From an uncultured Caulobacter sp. (GTDB taxonomy: Bacteria; Pseudomonadota; Alphaproteobacteria; Caulobacterales; Caulobacteraceae), in contig CALKHU010000030.1 in assembly GCA_937991555.1 (NCBI GenBank), positions 1-17,222 of the forward strand: DNA of 17,222 bases, written 5' to 3'. The position numbers and the translations under genes were made by a program. Numbering within the stretch: the stretch's first letter is position 1; each line of letters opens with the position of its first letter. A model generated the notes under the pieces. The model was not told the origin of the DNA and ran no database searches. It was given only the letters and a program-made list of their open reading frames with translations. This document shows, piece by piece, positions 6,030-16,498 of the stretch.

Positions 6030-6952
6030 TTGATGGCCTCGATGACCTTGTAGCCGCCTGCGTCGGCGCGCGGCTGGACGTTGCGGAACAGCTCGTCGAG
6101 CAGGCGCTCGTAGGGCAGGTGGCGGTTGGCGACGAGCCACAGGACGCCGCCCTTGCGCAGCAGGGCCGCGGCCTGGCGGATGAAGGCCTGGCCGAGCGCC
6201 TTGTCCTCGGTCCCGGCGTCGTGGAACGGCGGGTTCATGACCACGAAATCGAGGCTGCCGGGCTCAAGGCCGCAGGACCGGACGTCGGCCCAGAGGATCG
6301 TCGCGCGGGGATCGGAGACGTTGCGGCGGGCGGCCTCGACCGCGCGGCCGTCGAGCTCGACGAGGGTCAGATGCTCGACCTTCGGCGAGGCGAGCACGGC
6401 GTGGGACAGGACGCCGATCCCGGCGCCGAGGTCCGCGCCCTTGCCGGCCAGCGGGGGCAGGCTCCCGGCCAGCAGCGCCGTGCCCGGGTCGATGCGGTCC
6501 CAGCTGAACACGCCCGGCTGGGTCCAGAGGCCCAGGCCCGGGTCCAGGCGCGGCGCGCCCCCTGCGATGGCCTCGTCCCAGCCGACCGGCGTGACGGGCT
6601 TCCTGACGGTGGCGATGCGGTGATGGCGGCGGCTGTCCTCGTTGACCGTGCAGCCGAGCGCCTCGAGTTCCTTGCGCAGGCGCGAACCACCCTTGTCCTT
6701 CGGCGCGGCGGCGACCAGGCGGCCGCCGTCCTTCAGGGCGCGCAGGGCCAGGGCAAGGGTGTAGCGGCGCTCGGCCGTCCCCGGCGGGGCGAGCAGGGTC
6801 ATCGAGTCCAGCGAGCCGGGCGCGAGATCCTCGAGACGCGGCGCGTTCGGCGTCAGCGGAGAGATGCAGACGGCGCCGGCGGGCGCTTCGACCACCTCGC
6901 GCGGGGGAGCGCCGTAGACGGCATGGGAGTCAGGGGCGTCGGTCACCGGCAC
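6026..6952 (-). CDS. Class I methyltransferase, RsmC-like (16S rRNA guanine-N2)
   Basis: A 308-residue S-adenosylmethionine-dependent methyltransferase with the two-domain layout of RsmC, which in E. coli methylates G1207 of 16S rRNA. The N-terminal half is a degenerate copy of the fold. The C-terminal half has motif I GADLGAGIGVLS (about 172-183), an acidic LVELD after the second strand, and the catalytic loop NPPFHDAG at 240-247, the signature of N-methylating enzymes acting on exocyclic amines. The start is GTG at 6952 with no strong ribosome-binding site; a second GTG two codons on is possible. The stop overlaps the start of the pseudouridine synthase gene in GTGA, so two rRNA modification enzymes are translationally coupled. 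A repeat doublet precedes it. Confidence 0.85.
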   Translation of the reverse strand: MPVTDAPDSHAVYGAPPREVVEAPAGAVCISPLTPNAPRLEDLAPGSLDSMTLLAPPGTAERRYTLALALRALKDGGRLVAAAPKDKGGSRLRKELEALGCTVNEDSRRHHRIATVRKPVTPVGWDEAIAGGAPRLDPGLGLWTQPGVFSWDRIDPGTALLAGSLPPLAGKGADLGAGIGVLSHAVLASPKVEHLTLVELDGRAVEAARRNVSDPRATILWADVRSCGLEPGSLDFVVMNPPFHDAGTEDKALGQAFIRQAAALLRKGGVLWLVANRHLPYERLLDELFRNVQPRADAGGYKVIEAIK

Positions 6953-6986
6953 GGTATAGCGGGGCTTCGAATGAGCGGACAGGCCT

Positions 6987-7094
6987 TGCGTCCTTCGACA
7001 CGCCGCTGCGCGGCTGCTCAGGATGACAGGGCAAGAGGGTGACCCATCATAGTCATGCTGAGCAGCGACCGCAGGTCGCGTGTCGAAGCACGCA
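6987..7094. repeat. 108-bp inverted doublet of palindromic repeats (REPIN-like), copy 2
   Basis: The same architecture as 249-356 but turned round: a 41-bp unit (6987-7027, reverse orientation), a 24-bp spacer and a 43-bp unit (7052-7094, forward orientation). The 43-bp unit is an exact inverted match to 249-291. The 41-bp unit shares flanks with 316-356 but has a different apical stem, CCGC-GCA-GCGG instead of GCCC-GAA-GGGC, so pairing is conserved while sequence is not. It lies between the stop of the Gre-factor gene and the start of the methyltransferase gene, both on the minus strand, and could end or attenuate the transcript between them. Confidence 0.9.
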
Positions 7095-7099
7095 CGACC

Positions 7100-7576
7100 T
7101 CAACCCACCCCAACGATCTCCACCTCGGCCCCGGCCACCGTCGCCAGCTCGCCCACGCCCTTGCCGAGCACGGCCTGGGCCAGCGGGGAGACGTAGCTCA
7201 CCGACCCCCTGGCCGGATCCGCCTCGTCCTCTCCGACGATGCGCCAGGTCTGGCGGCGGCCGTCCTCGCGCTCGATGGTGACGCTGCCGCCGAAACGGAC
7301 GGTTCCGTCGGCTTCCGCCGGTTCGACGAGCTGGGCGCTGGCGCGGCGCGAGGACCAGTAGCGCAGGTCGCGGGTGGCGCGGGCCATGGCCGTGCGGTCC
7401 TCCTTCACGTCGCCCGCCTGCGCGGCGGTGTAAGCGGCGCGAGCCGAGGCCAGCTCGGCCTCGATGGCGGCCAGCCCCTCCGGCGTGACCAGGTTCGGAT
7501 GCGGGGATACCGGCCGGTCCGGCAGGTCCGCCGCCGTGGCCTCGTAGTCTTCCTCGCGGGTGAAGGCGACGCTCAT
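7100..7576 (-). CDS. GreA/GreB-family transcription elongation factor
   Basis: A 158-residue factor expected to enter the RNA polymerase secondary channel and stimulate cleavage of backtracked RNA. The N-terminus (MSVAFTREEDYE, then PNLVTPEG) resembles GreB-like starts. A helical hairpin follows (about 30-85) whose tip GDVKEDR carries D56 and E59 at the same spacing as the two acidic residues essential in GreA. The C-terminal FKBP-like domain has RFGGSVTIERED, the YVSPLAQAVLGK strand-helix and a final EVEIVGV. ATG 7576 has AGGAGG a few bases upstream on the minus strand. Whether it is a true GreA/GreB or one of the divergent paralogues found in this group cannot be settled here. It is transcribed away from the SDR gene. 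Confidence 0.88.
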   Translation of the reverse strand: MSVAFTREEDYEATAADLPDRPVSPHPNLVTPEGLAAIEAELASARAAYTAAQAGDVKEDRTAMARATRDLRYWSSRRASAQLVEPAEADGTVRFGGSVTIEREDGRRQTWRIVGEDEADPARGSVSYVSPLAQAVLGKGVGELATVAGAEVEIVGVG

Positions 7577-7593
7577 GGGGACCCTCCTAGCAC

Positions 7594-7620
7594 GCGCTTG
7601 ACCGACGCGGGGTCAAGCGC
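7594..7620. promoter_or_regulatory. 27-bp dyad between divergent Gre-factor and SDR genes
   Basis: GCGCTTGACC (7594-7603) and GGTCAAGCGC (7611-7620) are perfect 10-bp inverted arms with a 7-base centre. Each arm contains TTGACC on its own strand, like a -35 box. I could not find well-placed -10 boxes on either side, so it is best read as a candidate operator or shared promoter element for the divergent genes. Confidence 0.5.
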
Positions 7621-7650
7621 CCTCCTCTTGCCCAAACGAGGAGACGCATC

Positions 7651-8565
7651 ATGACGTTCAAGCCCGAGGATCTGATGTACCGCCCCGGCCTGATGAAGGG
7701 CGAGCGCGTGCTGATCACCGGCGGCGGCACCGGGCTGGGCAAGGTGATGGCCGAGGCCTGCCTGATGCTGGGCGCGGAGGTCTACATCTGCGGCCGCCGC
7801 GGGACCATCCTGGAAGAGACCGCGAAGGAACTGATGGCGGCCCACCCGGACACGGGCGGCAAGGTCGTCGGCATCGCCTGCGACATCCGCGTGCCCGAGG
7901 CGATCAAGGAGATGGTCGACCAGATCTGGGCCGACGGCGGGGCGCTGACGGGCCTCGTCAACAACGCCGCCGGCAACTTCATCAGCCGGACCGAGGACCT
8001 GTCGCCGCGCGGGTTCGACGCCATCGCCAACATCGTCTTCCGCGGATCGTTCTTCGTGACGCTGGAATGCGGCAAGCGCTGGATCGCCGAGGGCAGGAAG
8101 GCGTCGGTGATCTCGATCCTGACGACCTGGGTCTGGAACGGCGGCCCGTTCACGGTGCCCAGCGCGATGTCCAAGGCGGGGCTGAACGTCATGACCCAGT
8201 CGCTGGCCGTCGAGTGGGGCCCCAAGGGCATCCGCTTCAACGCCATCGCGCCGGGCCCCTTCCCGACCGAGGGCATGAGCGCGCGTCTCAACCCGGGCCA
8301 GCAGCAGCAGGCCTACAGCGACATGCGCGGCAATCCGATGGGCCGGGTCGGCGAGATGGCCGAGCTGGCCAACCTGGCGGTCTATCTGCTGCACCCCGGA
8401 TCGGCCTATGTGAACGGCCAGACGATCGCCATCGACGGCGGTCAGTACAACGCCAGCGGCGGCAACTTCGCCCGCCTGACGGAGTGGGGCGACGACCAGT
8501 GGCAGGCCGTGAAGGACATGATCAAGGCGACCAACGACAAGGACCGGGCGCAGCGGACGGTCTGA
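7651..8565 (+). CDS. SDR oxidoreductase, 2,4-dienoyl-CoA reductase-like
   Basis: A 304-residue short-chain dehydrogenase/reductase. The cofactor loop is LITGGGTGLG (21-30), NNAAGN follows at the fourth strand, and the C-terminal half (VPSAMSKAG, SLAVEWGPKGIRFNAIAPGP, VNGQTIAIDGG) plus the long tail (LTEWGDDQW, MIKATN) match my memory of mitochondrial-type 2,4-dienoyl-CoA reductases, which remove a double bond during oxidation of unsaturated fatty acids. The usual YxxxK is SxxxK here, as in that subfamily. The alternative Tyr of the animal enzyme appears to be Trp. GAGGAG at 7639-7644 precedes the ATG. The broken Nudix gene follows immediately, so the two were probably one operon. Confidence 0.88.
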   Translation: MTFKPEDLMYRPGLMKGERVLITGGGTGLGKVMAEACLMLGAEVYICGRRGTILEETAKELMAAHPDTGGKVVGIACDIRVPEAIKEMVDQIWADGGALTGLVNNAAGNFISRTEDLSPRGFDAIANIVFRGSFFVTLECGKRWIAEGRKASVISILTTWVWNGGPFTVPSAMSKAGLNVMTQSLAVEWGPKGIRFNAIAPGPFPTEGMSARLNPGQQQQAYSDMRGNPMGRVGEMAELANLAVYLLHPGSAYVNGQTIAIDGGQYNASGGNFARLTEWGDDQWQAVKDMIKATNDKDRAQRTV

Positions 8566-9038
8566 CGCCCCGGGACCGCCCGACGGTCCGCCTGCTGCTG
8601 TTCTCGCCGGCCGGGCGGCTGCTGCTGATGCGGTTCGAGGACGAGCAGACCAGTCCCGGCGGCTGGTGGTGCACGGTCGGCGGCGGCGTCGACGAGGGCG
8701 AGGCCCTGGAAGACGCCGCGCGCCGGGAACTGTTCGAGGAAACCGGCCACGCGGAGGTGACGCTGGGACCGGTCGTCTGGACCCGGGAGCTGGTGCTGCC
8801 GGTCGAAGGCGAGATGCGGCGCCTGGTCGAGCACTAATTCCTGGCCACGGCGGTGCATGAGACCGTCGTCGACCACCACTGGACCGAGCTGGAACGGCGG
8901 GTGGTCAAGGACCTGCGCTGGTGGGCCCCCGAGGAGATCGCCGCCAGCGACGAGACGATCTTTCCGAAAGGGCTGGGCGGTTTGCTGCTGGATCTGTTGA
9001 GGGATGGACCGCCCGAAAGCCCGGTGCGGATCGGCTAA
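8565..9038 (+). pseudogene. Nudix hydrolase gene with in-frame stop and lost start codon
   Basis: A Nudix protein of about 157 residues can be read in one frame from 8565 to the TAA at 9036-9038, except for a TAA at 8835-8837. The Nudix box is intact: GGVDEGE, seven residues, then RELFEETGH. Before the internal stop the frame reads RRLVEH, and after it FLATAVHET and LRWWAPEEI, which is a normal Nudix C-terminus, so a single T-to-A change of a TAT Tyr codon explains the break. No ATG, GTG or TTG lies in frame near the expected start; ACG at 8565, overlapping the SDR stop as TGACG, looks like a mutated TGATG junction. Truncation removes the last third of the fold, so function is doubtful. A sequencing error could mimic the stop. 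Confidence 0.8.
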
Positions 9039-9044
9039 TCCCCA

Positions 9045-9212
9045 TCCTCTCCCGCAGGGAGAGGGGGACCGCCGCGGAGCGGTGGTGGAGAGGGATCGGT
9101 GCAGGGCGTTCAGGACGCTCGCACGGATTCCGGCTCCCGAACGTCAAACGCTCCTGATGGCAGCCCGCTCCACCACCCTTCGGGTGGTCCCCCGCTCCCA
9201 ACGGGAGAGGAA
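9045..9212. repeat. Inverted pair of CTCTCCC-type palindromic repeats
   Basis: The unit 9045-9095 and the reverse complement of 9165-9212 align over most of their length: both contain CCTCTCCCG, GGGGGACC, a variable GC-rich apical hairpin (CCGCCGCGGAGCGG in one, CCACCCGAAGGGTGG in the other) and TGGTGGAG. They face each other across 69 bp between the Nudix pseudogene and the end of uppP. Such sequences are common intergenic palindromes in Caulobacterales by recall. No gene is visible in the gap. Confidence 0.75.
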
Positions 9213-9235
9213 GGTGTGGAGGCTGTCTCGCAGAG

Positions 9236-10039
9236 CTACGTCAGCGCCATCCAAGCCAGCCCCGCCGCGCCGACGACGATCCGCCACCAGCCGAACGGCG
9301 CCAGGCCGCGCCTGCTGACGAAGTCGAGCAGCACCTTCACCACCACCAGGCCCGACAGGAACGAGACCACGAACCCCACCGCCAGCACGGGCAGGTGGTC
9401 GCCGACCATCAGGCTGGCGCGGCTCTCCCAGGCGTCCTTGGCGAAGGCGCCCATCATCGTCGGGATGGCGAGAAAGAAGCTGAACTCGGCCGCCGCGCGC
9501 TTGTCGACGCCCATAAGAACGCCCCCGACGATGGTCGCGCCGGAGCGCGAGACGCCCGGGATCATCGACAGGCACTGGATCAGACCGATGCCGAGGGTCG
9601 TCTTCAAGGGCAGGCGCATTGCGTCGTCGTGGCGTGGGGCGGGGCTCCAGCGGTCGAGGGCCAGCAGACCGAAGCCGCCGATCAGCAGCGACCAGCAGAT
9701 GATCTCCGGGCTGGCGAACAGCACCTGCTTGATGAAGTCGTAGAGCAGCACGCCGAAGACGACCGCGGGCAGGAAGGCGATCAGCACGCTGACGGCGAAG
9801 CGCCGCGCGGCGGGGTCGGTCGGCAGGCCGATCAACACAGCCCACAGGCGGCTGAAGTAGAGCGCCACCACCGCGAGGATGGCGCCCAGCTGGATCAGCA
9901 CGATGAAGCTGTCCCACGACGGATCGGTCAGGCCGAGCGCCATCTTGGCCAGCAGCAGGTGGCCGGTAGAGGACACCGGTATGAACTCGGTCAGCCCCTC
10001 GATGAGGCCGAGGATGACGGCGGCGAGGAAATCGCTCAC
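9236..10039 (-). CDS. uppP: Undecaprenyl-diphosphatase (UppP/BacA)
   Basis: A 267-residue inner-membrane phosphatase that recycles undecaprenyl pyrophosphate to the monophosphate lipid carrier of cell-wall synthesis; overexpression of the family gives bacitracin resistance. Both signature blocks are present: EGLTEFIPVSSTGHL at 14-28, with the two Glu, the Ser and His27, and PGVSRSG with R165, matching the catalytic residues known from the E. coli enzyme. The rest is a series of hydrophobic segments, about eight, as in the family, and the length is normal. The start is GTG at 10039, with GGGAG five bases upstream on the minus strand. It is divergent from gltD; the 186-bp gap between them carries two dyads that may be regulatory. 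Confidence 0.96.
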   Translation of the reverse strand: MSDFLAAVILGLIEGLTEFIPVSSTGHLLLAKMALGLTDPSWDSFIVLIQLGAILAVVALYFSRLWAVLIGLPTDPAARRFAVSVLIAFLPAVVFGVLLYDFIKQVLFASPEIICWSLLIGGFGLLALDRWSPAPRHDDAMRLPLKTTLGIGLIQCLSMIPGVSRSGATIVGGVLMGVDKRAAAEFSFFLAIPTMMGAFAKDAWESRASLMVGDHLPVLAVGFVVSFLSGLVVVKVLLDFVSRRGLAPFGWWRIVVGAAGLAWMALT

Positions 10040-10060
10040 GGAAACTCCCGGAAACAGCTA

Positions 10061-10155
10061 TGGTCTATTTTTAGGACTATGTGGCCGAGGGATAGCGGCA
10101 GCACGGCCGCAAACGACTCGCAATCGATGCGATATTGGTCTGCTTTGTAGACCAT
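10061..10155. promoter_or_regulatory. Two related 20-bp imperfect dyads in the uppP-gltD divergent gap
   Basis: TGGTCTATTTTTAGGACTAT (10061-10080) and TGGTCTGCTTTGTAGACCAT (10136-10155) agree at 14 of 20 positions and start 75 bp apart. The second is a good dyad (TGGTCT/AGACCA). This gap is unusually AT-rich for the window, as expected for a promoter region. The sites could bind a regulator of gltDB, but no specific factor can be named. Confidence 0.4.
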
Positions 10156-10164
10156 CGCATTTTT
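10129..10164 (+). terminator. Terminator-like hairpin with T-run in the gltD leader
   Basis: GCGAT...GGTCT (10129-10141, with a 3-base bulge) pairs with AGACCATCGC (10149-10158), followed closely by five T (10160-10164). On the plus strand this resembles an intrinsic terminator placed 62 bases before the gltD ATG, so it could act as an attenuator if the promoter lies upstream. It overlaps the second dyad listed for this gap, and only one of the two readings may be right. Confidence 0.35.
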
Positions 10165-10225
10165 CGTGCTCTTTCGAGTCCGTATGAGCCGCCCTGAGCA
10201 AGGTTCTTCTCCAACGGAGTGCGGC

Positions 10226-11674
10226 ATGGCCGAGCGCATGCTGAAATTCACGACCATCGAGCGCCGGACTCCCGAAAAGCGGGAAGCCGAGGCGCGCGGC
10301 CACGACTTCCTGGAGATCTACGCCGACTTCATCGACGCGAAGGCGGCCGAACAGGCCTCGCGCTGCTCGCAGTGCGGCGTCCCGTTCTGCCAGACCCACT
10401 GCCCGCTGCACAACAACATCCCCGACTGGCTGCGCCTGACCGCCGCCGGCCGCCTGGAGGAAGCCTACGGCCTGTCGCAGGCGACCAACAACATGCCCGA
10501 GATCTGCGGCCGCATCTGCCCGCAGGACCGGCTGTGCGAGGGCAACTGCGTCATCGAGCAGTCGGGCCACGGCACGGTGACCATCGGCGCGGTCGAGCGC
10601 TATCTGTCGGACAAGGCCTGGGAAGAGGGCTGGGTGAAGCCGCTCCGCCCGCTGGCCGAGCGCAGCCAGTCCGTGGGCGTCGTCGGCGCCGGGCCGGCGG
10701 GCCTGGCCGCCGCCGAGACCCTGCGCGAGCTGGGCTACGCGGTCACCGTCTACGACCGCCACGACCGGGCCGGCGGCCTGCTGATCTACGGCATTCCCGG
10801 CTTCAAGCTCGAGAAGGACGTCGTCGAGCGCCGCACCCGGCGGCTGGCCGAGGGCGGCGTCGAATTCCGGCTGAACTTCGAGGTCGGCCGCGACGCCACC
10901 CTGCCGCAGCTGCGCGAGCGTCACGACGCGGTGCTGCTGGCCAACGGCGTCTACGCCGCGCGCGACCTCGAGGTCCCGGGCGGCGGCTCGGCCGGCGTCG
11001 TGCCGGCGCTCGACTACCTGATCGCCTCCAACCGCGTCGGGCTGGGCGACAGCGTGCCGGCCTACGACAGCGGCGCCCTGAACGCCGCGGGCAAGGACGT
11101 CGTCGTGGTCGGCGGCGGCGACACGGCGATGGACTGCGTGCGCACGGCGATCCGCCAGGGGGCGAAGTCGGTGACCTGCCTCTACCGCCGGGACAAGGAG
11201 AACATGCCGGGCTCGATGCGGGAGGTCGCCAACGCCGAGGAGGAGGGCGTGGTCTTCGAATGGCTGGCCGCGCCCCGCGCCCTGCTCGGCGACGCCGGCG
11301 CCGTGACCGCCGTCCGGGCCGTCCGCATGCGGCTGGGTCCGCCCGACAGCACCGGCCGGCGGGCGCCCGAGGCGGTCGACGGCTCCGAGTTCGACCTGCC
11401 GGCCCAGCTGGTGATCAAGGCCCTGGGCTTCGATCCCGAGGACCTGCCGGCCGCCCTGCAGGCGCCCGACCTGTCGGTCAGCCGCTGGGGCACGGTTAAG
11501 ATCGACCGGCGCACCCAGGCGGCCAACCTCGACGGCGTGTTCGCCGCCGGCGACATCGCCCGCGGCGCCTCGCTCGTCGTCTGGGCCATCCGCGACGGCC
11601 GCGACGCCGCCGCCTCGATCCACAGCTACCTGCAGACCCAGGCCGAAGCCCCGGCCCTGGTCGCGGCCGAGTGA
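10226..11674 (+). CDS. gltD: Glutamate synthase (NADPH), small subunit
   Basis: A 482-residue beta subunit that passes electrons from NADPH through FAD and iron-sulfur clusters to the large subunit for making glutamate from glutamine and 2-oxoglutarate. The N-terminal Cys sets C47, C50, C55, C59 and C94, C98, C104, C108 are those of the two 4Fe-4S clusters. The FAD fold VVGAGPAGLAAAE lies at about 152-164 and the NADPH fold VVVVGGGDTAMD at about 292-303; GDIARGASLVVWAI near the end is the conserved FAD-binding tail. ATG 10226 is chosen for GGAG at 10216-10219; an upstream in-frame start has no such site. The gene precedes gltB, the reverse of the E. coli order, and its TGA is nine bases or less from the gltB start. 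Confidence 0.96.
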   Translation: MAERMLKFTTIERRTPEKREAEARGHDFLEIYADFIDAKAAEQASRCSQCGVPFCQTHCPLHNNIPDWLRLTAAGRLEEAYGLSQATNNMPEICGRICPQDRLCEGNCVIEQSGHGTVTIGAVERYLSDKAWEEGWVKPLRPLAERSQSVGVVGAGPAGLAAAETLRELGYAVTVYDRHDRAGGLLIYGIPGFKLEKDVVERRTRRLAEGGVEFRLNFEVGRDATLPQLRERHDAVLLANGVYAARDLEVPGGGSAGVVPALDYLIASNRVGLGDSVPAYDSGALNAAGKDVVVVGGGDTAMDCVRTAIRQGAKSVTCLYRRDKENMPGSMREVANAEEEGVVFEWLAAPRALLGDAGAVTAVRAVRMRLGPPDSTGRRAPEAVDGSEFDLPAQLVIKALGFDPEDLPAALQAPDLSVSRWGTVKIDRRTQAANLDGVFAAGDIARGASLVVWAIRDGRDAAASIHSYLQTQAEAPALVAAE

Positions 11675-11679
11675 CCGCC

Positions 11680-16218
<4,539 letters not shown>

Positions 16219-16223
16219 AGGGC

Positions 16224-16263
16224 TGGGGACCGCTTCGGTCGATAGACCGTAGCTGTCCCCGAC
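16224..16263. repeat. GGGGAC...GTCCCC palindromic repeat, left copy of an inverted pair
   Basis: A 40-bp palindrome just after the gltB stop: GGGGAC at 16225-16230 pairs with GTCCCC at 16255-16260, and an inner stem CGGTC/GACCG closes a four-base loop. Its reverse complement matches 16451-16489 over the first 14 bases and most of the last 12. It may also serve as a transcript end for gltDB. Confidence 0.85.
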
Positions 16264-16267
16264 CCTT

Positions 16268-16396
16268 TCAGGCGTCGCCGGCCTCTTCGTCCGGAGGCGG
16301 GTCGAGATGCTCACGCGTCGTCCGCTGTGACTCCGTGAGCGGCGGGCCTTCGGTCTGCGCGGCTGTCTCCTCAGGTGTGTCGTCTTCGTCCGGCAT
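16268..16396 (-). CDS. Small acidic protein, 42 residues, unknown function
   Basis: A short minus-strand ORF: MPDEDDTPEETAAQTEGPP, then LTESQRTTREHLDPPPDEE, ending AGDA. It is strongly acidic, rich in Pro, Thr and Glu, and has no hydrophobic segment, so it is probably soluble and disordered. The ATG at 16396 is chosen because GGAGGA (minus strand, 16406-16401) lies just before it; in-frame ATGs also exist 13 and 4 codons upstream, which would give 55 or 46 residues. The ORF is enclosed by an inverted pair of palindromic repeats and sits between gltB and the citrate-synthase-family gene. I do not recognise it. The evidence is one open frame with a good ribosome-binding site. Confidence 0.55.
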   Translation of the reverse strand: MPDEDDTPEETAAQTEGPPLTESQRTTREHLDPPPDEEAGDA

Positions 16397-16422
16397 GAGC
16401 TCCTCCATCGAGGAGGAAGCTC
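16397..16422 (-). promoter_or_regulatory. Hairpin burying the ribosome-binding site of the 42-residue ORF
   Basis: Read on the minus strand, GAGC-T-TCCTCC pairs with GGAGGA-GCTC around a five-base loop: ten base pairs with one bulge, ending directly at the ATG. The GGAGGA arm is the Shine-Dalgarno sequence, so a folded message would be poorly translated. Confidence 0.45.
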
Positions 16423-16450
16423 GCTGACCCTGCATCGTTCCGCGGAAAGT

Positions 16451-16489
16451 GTCGGGGACAGCTACCGGCGATGCCGGAAGCAGTCCCCA
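16451..16489. repeat. GGGGAC...GTCCCC palindromic repeat, right copy of an inverted pair
   Basis: A 39-bp palindrome ten bases before the end of the citrate-synthase-family gene. It shares GTCGGGGACAGCTA and the AAGCnGTCCCCA end with the reverse complement of 16224-16263. The inner stem is CCGGC/GCCGG here and CGGTC/GACCG in the other copy, so base pairing is kept while bases differ. Confidence 0.85.
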
Positions 16490-16498
16490 CGCGACCCT

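Noticed and set aside
5292..6140. A 282-residue form of the pseudouridine synthase
   Set aside because: The first 37 residues are Arg-rich shadow sequence inside the methyltransferase gene; the S4 domain starts right after GTG 6029.
7582..7620. A Caulobacter-type housekeeping promoter (TTGAC, then GCTA) reading into the Gre-factor gene
   Set aside because: The spacing between TTGACC and GCTA is too long for the known consensus, and the GCTA merges with the AGGAGG ribosome-binding site.
8067..8837. A 256-residue protein made of a long N-terminal part plus the Nudix domain
   Set aside because: The N-terminal part is the shadow of the SDR gene in another frame; only the part after the SDR stop is Nudix-like.
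8853..9038. A separate 61-residue gene after the Nudix stop
   Set aside because: It is in the same frame as the Nudix domain and reads as its C-terminus, so it is the remnant of the same gene.
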